From an uncultured Collinsella sp. (GTDB taxonomy: Bacteria; Actinomycetota; Coriobacteriia; Coriobacteriales; Coriobacteriaceae), in assembly GCA_900538305.1 (NCBI GenBank), contig UPXY01000021.1, positions 1 to 28,758 of the forward strand: a DNA stretch of 28,758 nt, written 5' to 3'. Both the position numbers and the translations under genes were made by a program. Every line of letters begins with the position of its first letter. Position 1 is the first letter of the stretch. Positions 24,849 through 28,758 of the stretch are shown piece after piece. The notes under the pieces are model-generated. The model was given only the letters and a program-made list of their open reading frames with translations. It was not told the DNA's origin and made no database searches.

Positions 24849-25616
24849 ATGATCCTCCCCGATTCCAAGATCGAAATCGCCCGCCGCGGCAACAAGGTCG
24901 TCTACGACCTGGGCGATAAGATCGCGAAGGTCTTCAATGAGACCAAGCCCGTCTCCGACGTTTTCAACGAGGCGCTGAACCTTGCGCGCATCAACGAGTG
25001 CGGCATCCGCAGCCCGCGCGCGCTCGAGGTCACGCAGCTCGAAGGCGAAGAGGCTGGCTGGGCGCTCATCACCACCAAGGTTCCCGGCGTGACCCTCGCC
25101 GAGAAGATCGAAGCCGAGCCCCAGCGCTTCGGCGAGTACCTCGAGCAGTTCGTCGACCTGCAGATCGAGATCCACAGCTACTCGTCGCCGCTCCTCAACC
25201 TCCAGGGGCCGAAGTATGCCCGTATGATCAACGGCCTCGAGGCCATCAACGCCACGACCCGTTACAACCTGCTCGAGCGCCTCGACGGCCTCAAGAAGGG
25301 CGCGAGCGTGTGCCATGGCGACTTCAACCCCTCGAACGTGATCGTGGGCGAAGACGGCACGCTTTCCGTGTGCGACTGGGCACACGCCACCCAGGGCGCC
25401 GCTGCCGCCGACGTCGCGATGACCTACCTGCTCTTCTCGCTGAACAGCAAGGAGCAGGCCGAGGCGTACCTCGACGTGTACTGCGAGCGTGCCGACATGC
25501 CTAAGCAGGTCGTGCGCCAGTGGCTACCCGTCATCGCCGCCTCCGAGCTCGCGCGCGGCCGCAAGGTGAACGAGGAGTTCCTCATGAGCTGGATCGACGT
25601 GTTCGACTATCAGTAA
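24849..25616 (+). CDS. Aminoglycoside-phosphotransferase-fold kinase, substrate unknown
   Basis: A 255-residue soluble protein of the APH/choline kinase fold. Lys27 in KIAKVF fits the ATP-binding lysine. The catalytic loop HGDFNPSN (156-163) carries His156, Asp158 and Asn163, and CDWAHA (175-180) supplies the metal-binding Asp176. It resembles the group of bacterial APH-like proteins of unassigned role found in gut anaerobes rather than true resistance kinases, and there is no resistance-gene context. The family also includes sugar, choline and homoserine kinases. A weak AAAGGA lies about ten bases before the ATG. It follows adhE on the same strand across a hairpin and ends in a strong shared terminator. 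Confidence 0.85.
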   Translation: MILPDSKIEIARRGNKVVYDLGDKIAKVFNETKPVSDVFNEALNLARINECGIRSPRALEVTQLEGEEAGWALITTKVPGVTLAEKIEAEPQRFGEYLEQFVDLQIEIHSYSSPLLNLQGPKYARMINGLEAINATTRYNLLERLDGLKKGASVCHGDFNPSNVIVGEDGTLSVCDWAHATQGAAAADVAMTYLLFSLNSKEQAEAYLDVYCERADMPKQVVRQWLPVIAASELARGRKVNEEFLMSWIDVFDYQ

Positions 25617-25644
25617 AGCGCACACGATAACGAACCGATGAGCG

Positions 25645-25679
25645 TAACCCCTGGGGATGTAAAATTACCCCAGGGGTTA
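25645..25679. terminator. 12-bp perfect bidirectional terminator
   Basis: TAACCCCTGGGG at 25645-25656 is the exact reverse complement of 25668-25679, with an 11-base loop. On the plus strand it is followed by TTTTTAC-like sequence. It stands between the convergent kinase gene and the thiamine pyrophosphokinase gene. Confidence 0.85.
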
Positions 25680-25689
25680 TTTTACATTC

Positions 25690-26412
25690 CTAAAAGCGCC
25701 AGCAAGCGATGGTACCGGCGTGACAAACGATGCGCGCGGGATCTGCCTCGATGACGTTCGAGATGCCAAGATCGGCGAGCAGCGGCACGCGGGCGTGGTC
25801 AAGTTCCCAACACATCCCCCGCTCGGATACCTCGGTGCCGTCGGCGTTCAGCGGAACAAACGAGAAGCGCGCTCCACGGGCACCGAAGATCACCCATTCC
25901 ATCCCTGCTTGCAAGATGCGACCCTCAAAACCGTCTTCGTGCCATTCGACGCCATAGGGCCAGGTCGCAAGGCGGCCAAAGACTGCAAGGGCGTGATCTG
26001 GGTTGCCGCCGGAAAGGCACGTGACGTGAAGGGGGGCACCGGGATAGCGAGCTGCTACCTCTGAGATGGCAAGGCCAAGGTCGGTATCGTCCTTATGCGG
26101 GTTATAGCGCACCACGGCAAAGGCTGCCTCGCCGCCGTCACGACCTGCTTCCTCCGCTTCGCGCACCAGCCCGGCACCAGCTTCGCTCACGGAATCCGCA
26201 TCGCCGCAGAAGAGGTCGCAGGTAAGATTGGCGGCGAGCAGCGCGTCGAGCCCGCGGTCGACGGCAACGATAGCGCGGCAACCGGCAGCCGCTCGCAGCA
26301 GAACCTCGGCGCTCGAGCGCTCGGGTGACCCGCCCACTAAGAGCACGGGCGAAGCGTCTGCGCACGATCGAGATGCCCCTACGCCAGCGCCAGCTTCCTT
26401 CACATGACTCAT
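25690..26412 (-). CDS. Thiamine pyrophosphokinase
   Basis: The enzyme transfers pyrophosphate from ATP to thiamine, giving the cofactor thiamine diphosphate. The 240-residue protein has AVDRGLDALL (50-59) and GDADSVS (70-76), corresponding to the usual ADGGANxL and GDFDS blocks, then HKDDTD (106-111) for Mg-ATP binding and SGGNPDHALA (134-143) in place of the common GGRLDH. A C-terminal beta-rich thiamine-binding half follows. The ATG at 26412 is chosen; it has a GGGGCAGG run upstream. A TTG at 26436 overlaps the stop of the preceding HAD gene and would add eight residues. About 20 N-terminal residues precede the core and look unstructured. It is co-transcribed with the HAD gene. Confidence 0.88.
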   Translation of the reverse strand: MSHVKEAGAGVGASRSCADASPVLLVGGSPERSSAEVLLRAAAGCRAIVAVDRGLDALLAANLTCDLFCGDADSVSEAGAGLVREAEEAGRDGGEAAFAVVRYNPHKDDTDLGLAISEVAARYPGAPLHVTCLSGGNPDHALAVFGRLATWPYGVEWHEDGFEGRILQAGMEWVIFGARGARFSFVPLNADGTEVSERGMCWELDHARVPLLADLGISNVIEADPARIVCHAGTIACWRF

Positions 26413-26432
26413 TGAAACCTGCCCCAAATGGC

Positions 26433-27113
26433 TCAACCTACGACGCGATCAAGGGTGAGTTCGGTGAATTCGTCCACAGGAAGCTCGGCGAGGGCGAAGA
26501 CCTCGTCGTGCGTGCCACGGCCGTGTGGGTCAAAGATGCCCACGGTGCGATACCCTGCGCCGCGCGCGCTCTTTAGGCCGAACGGCGCGTCCTCGAAGAC
26601 CCACACCTCGCTATGCGGCGGCTCTTCCACGCCGGCAAGCTCACATGCGCGCGCAAGCGCCAGGTTGTACACGTCGGGGAAGTCCTTCGAACGCCCCGCC
26701 ATCTCGGTCGTCACGATGACCGGGAAGAAACGCTCAAAGTCGTTCGCCGCAAGCCCGGCGCGCACGAGGTGCTCAGGCGTCGACGTCGCGATCGCGCAGA
26801 CAATGCCCGCCTGCTCTGCCTCCTCAAGAAACGCCCGCACGCCGACGCGCGCGTGAATGTTCGTACGATACTCCTCGAGCAGCATGGCATCGAGGCGCTC
26901 GAATACCGCCTCGCCGGATTCTCCCACGCCCCATTCCTCGTGGTACGCCTTGCACTCGTCCTCAACGGAGAGCGATTCGAACTTCGCGAAGTCGTCGGAG
27001 GTGAGATCCAGGCCGTAGCTCGCGAGGAGCTTGGGCTGGATCTCGAGCCACATGCCCATCGAGTCGATGAGCGTGCCGTCGCAGTCGAAGATGAAGATCT
27101 GGGGCGCTGCCAT
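26433..27113 (-). CDS. HAD-superfamily phosphatase
   Basis: A 226-residue haloacid dehalogenase-like hydrolase of the phosphoglycolate phosphatase/beta-phosphoglucomutase type. Motif I FDCDGT has nucleophile Asp10 and Asp12; motif II is AIATST (about 108-112); Lys143 in GRSKDFPD is motif III; EDAPFG with Glu174 and Asp175 is motif IV. A helical cap (about 18-90) sits between motifs I and II. Substrate is unknown; sugar phosphates are the usual class. The ATG at 27113 has AGGAG eight bases upstream, better than an in-frame ATG nine codons earlier. It leads a two-gene unit with thiamine pyrophosphokinase. Confidence 0.9.
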   Translation of the reverse strand: MAAPQIFIFDCDGTLIDSMGMWLEIQPKLLASYGLDLTSDDFAKFESLSVEDECKAYHEEWGVGESGEAVFERLDAMLLEEYRTNIHARVGVRAFLEEAEQAGIVCAIATSTPEHLVRAGLAANDFERFFPVIVTTEMAGRSKDFPDVYNLALARACELAGVEEPPHSEVWVFEDAPFGLKSARGAGYRTVGIFDPHGRGTHDEVFALAELPVDEFTELTLDRVVG

Positions 27114-27420
27114 GAAAGCCTCTCCTAACATGATGAACATCAGACCGGATGGATTCTATCATGTAATGATGGCCACGTCCGCGTACCCTGTCCTATGCCC
27201 GTTGTCAAGTTCGCACGCCCACGAACTAATCCCTACCGTCCCTCGCCTCGATGGTCCACGAACGTGCCCAGGGTGGTATCCTATTCCTGTCCAGGTTCCA
27301 CCTGCGCCCCGCTCGTGGAACGCAACCAATCGTCACGTTCAGGCGCCCGGAACCCGCGACATCTGCCTATGAGACGGCGGCCTTCGCAGGTCGCCAGGAC
27401 GATTGGAAGTGCACGTGACC
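27114..27420. other. Divergent spacer between the HAD gene and glgB
   Basis: This 307-bp spacer carries the HAD promoter at its left end. A TTGTCA at about 27192 and an extended -10-like TGG-TATCCT at about 27272-27280 are separate, incomplete promoter signals for glgB. No gene or convincing repeat is seen. Confidence 0.5.
27153..27161 (-). promoter_or_regulatory. Extended -10 promoter of the HAD gene
   Basis: On the minus strand TGA-TAGAAT forms an extended -10 element about 40 bases before the HAD start codon. No good -35 is visible. Confidence 0.45.
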
Positions 27421-28758
27421 ATGAGTGACACCTCGAACGCCGCAGCTCAGACGGGCATCTCGAACACCACCGCACAGGAGCCCTGCCTCATCATCACGGA
27501 AAACGACCGCTACCTCTTCGCTTCCGGCACCTGGAACCGCAGCTGGGAGAAGCTCGGAAGCCACCCGGATGTGCAGAACAGCGCGCACGGCTGGCACTTC
27601 GCCGTGTGGGCACCCGGCGTGAGAAGCGTCCATGTCACCGGCCCCTTCAACAACTGGGATCCCTGGGCGTGCCCCCTCTCCCCGCTCGATTCGAGCGGCA
27701 TCTGGCAGGGCTTCGTCGCCGGGCTTCCCGAAGGCGAGCAGTACAAGTACGTCATCGAGACAAACGACGGCACGCTGCTGTACAAGGCGGATCCGTACGG
27801 CTTCTATGCGGAAGAAGTCCCCGGCACCGCGTCGCGCCTCTACGAAATCTGCGGCTATAGCTGGGGCGACGACGATTGGCTCGAGCGCCGCCGCACGCAC
27901 CCGCACATGACCCAACCCCTCAACATCTACGAGGTGCATCTGGGTTCCTGGAAGCGCCATGGCAACGATCCGCAGGGCGACCCCGGCCCGGATGGCACCT
28001 ATCCCGGCCCCGGCGACCCGTTCCCCGCGCAACGCGGCACGTTCTACACCTACGACGACCTCTCCGTGGAGCTCGTGGACTACGTGCGATCCATGGGGTA
28101 CACCCACATCGAGGTCATGCCCGTCATGGAACACCCCTTCGACGGTTCCTGGGGCTACCAGGGCACCGGCTACTACGCAGCGACCTCGCGCTACGGCGAA
28201 CCTAAGCGGTTCATGCACTTCGTCGACGCCTGCCACCAAGCGGGCATCGGCGTCATCCTCGACTGGGTACCGGGCGGCTTCTGCGCGAACGCCGAGGGCC
28301 TCGCCACGTTTAACGGCGCGATGCTCTACGAACGCGAGATCCATCCCAACTGGGGAACGCACAAGTTCGACTTCGGCCGTGGCGAGGTGCGGAGCTTCCT
28401 CATCTCGAACGCGCTCTTCTGGCTCGAGATGTTCCATGCCGACGGCATCCGCATGGACGGCGTCTCGAGCATGCTCTACCTCAACTTCGGCGTGGACGAT
28501 CCCTCCCAGAAGAAGTTCAACAAATACGGCGACGAGGGCGACCTCGATGCTATCAGCTTCATCCAACAGGTGAACACCACCGTTGGCAACGAGTTCCCAG
28601 ACGTCATGATGATCGCCGAGGAATCTACCGCTTGGCCGGGCGTCACCTTGCCACCGAGCGAGAACGGCCTCGGCTTCCACTACAAGTGGGACATGGGCTG
28701 GATGAACGACACCCTGCGCTACATGCAGACCGACTTCCCCTGGCGCCCGGGCAACCAC
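27421..28758 (+). CDS. glgB: 1,4-alpha-glucan branching enzyme (GH13), C-terminus cut by window edge
   Basis: GlgB makes alpha-1,6 branches in glycogen by cutting and re-attaching alpha-1,4 chains. The window holds 446 codons with no stop. An N-terminal CBM48 domain (about 30-150; GWHFAVWAPGV, FNNWDPW) precedes the GH13 barrel. SWGYQGTGYYA matches the conserved second region; DGIRMDGVSSM carries the nucleophile Asp346, and MIAEEST carries the acid/base, probably Glu400. The first conserved region reads DWVPGGF (281-287), with Gly286 where the family has an invariant His. The ATG at 27421 is used; a GTG two codons earlier has better spacing to GGAAG and is equally possible. The gene diverges from the HAD unit across a 300-bp spacer. 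Confidence 0.93.
   Translation, partial: MSDTSNAAAQTGISNTTAQEPCLIITENDRYLFASGTWNRSWEKLGSHPDVQNSAHGWHFAVWAPGVRSVHVTGPFNNWDPWACPLSPLDSSGIWQGFVAGLPEGEQYKYVIETNDGTLLYKADPYGFYAEEVPGTASRLYEICGYSWGDDDWLERRRTHPHMTQPLNIYEVHLGSWKRHGNDPQGDPGPDGTYPGPGDPFPAQRGTFYTYDDLSVELVDYVRSMGYTHIEVMPVMEHPFDGSWGYQGTGYYAATSRYGEPKRFMHFVDACHQAGIGVILDWVPGGFCANAEGLATFNGAMLYEREIHPNWGTHKFDFGRGEVRSFLISNALFWLEMFHADGIRMDGVSSMLYLNFGVDDPSQKKFNKYGDEGDLDAISFIQQVNTTVGNEFPDVMMIAEESTAWPGVTLPPSENGLGFHYKWDMGWMNDTLRYMQTDFPWRPGNH

Noticed and set aside
24849..25616. The APH-fold gene as an antibiotic resistance gene
   Set aside because: The fold is shared by many metabolic kinases, and no mobile element, resistance neighbour or close resistance-type sequence signature is visible.
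27367..28758. A 463-codon minus-strand open frame opposite glgB
   Set aside because: It covers the CBM48 and GH13 motifs of glgB on the other strand and has no recognisable domain.

Overview
The window is about 28.8 kb of GC-rich chromosomal DNA with tightly packed genes, opposed or overlapping start/stop codons and frequent GTG or TTG starts. Gene content and order suggest a fermentative, gut-type actinobacterium of the class Coriobacteriia, most like Collinsella or a relative. The grounds are a fused block of the rpmF-plsX-acpP-rnc-smc-ftsY-ffh and asp23-fakA-recG-rsmD-coaD neighbourhoods, a SepIVA-like coiled-coil gene next to the DUF177 gene as in mycobacteria, a bifunctional AdhE and a glycogen branching enzyme. 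The genus is an inference from gene order and protein feel, not from a search. No rRNA, tRNA, CRISPR array, phage or insertion sequence was seen.

Left part (1-3165): a C-terminally cut ffh on the minus strand, then a 413-bp divergent spacer holding a large perfect inverted repeat in the ffh leader, then a plus-strand Tat-lipoprotein esterase gene closed by a 15-bp perfect hairpin. This esterase gene interrupts what is usually one ftsY-ffh run.

Middle part (3166-16838): thirteen consecutive minus-strand housekeeping genes, in transcription order asp23, fakA, recG, rsmD, coaD, sepIVA-like, DUF177, rpmF, plsX, acpP, rnc, smc, ftsY. They serve fatty-acid activation and phospholipid synthesis (FakA, PlsX, AcpP), CoA synthesis, ribosome maturation and RNA processing (RsmD, RNase III, L32), DNA repair and chromosome segregation (RecG, SMC) and membrane protein targeting (FtsY). 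Junctions are ATGA or TAATG overlaps or gaps of a few bases, with internal spacers before coaD, rpmF and acpP where new transcripts may start.

Right part (17029-28758): a minus-strand pair of ABC half-exporters that forms a textbook heterodimer with one degenerate ATP site; divergent from it, rpmB with a strong UUCG terminator; adhE behind an extended -10 promoter and a 26-bp near-palindrome; an orphan aminoglycoside-phosphotransferase-fold kinase; a convergent HAD phosphatase and thiamine pyrophosphokinase pair; and the start of glgB, cut by the right edge, in which an active-site histidine of the GH13 family reads as glycine.

I did not find a clear new defence or mobile system. The items most worth a second look are the structured ffh leader repeat, the esterase cassette inside the SRP locus, the SepIVA-like gene, the adhE palindrome and the GlgB substitution.
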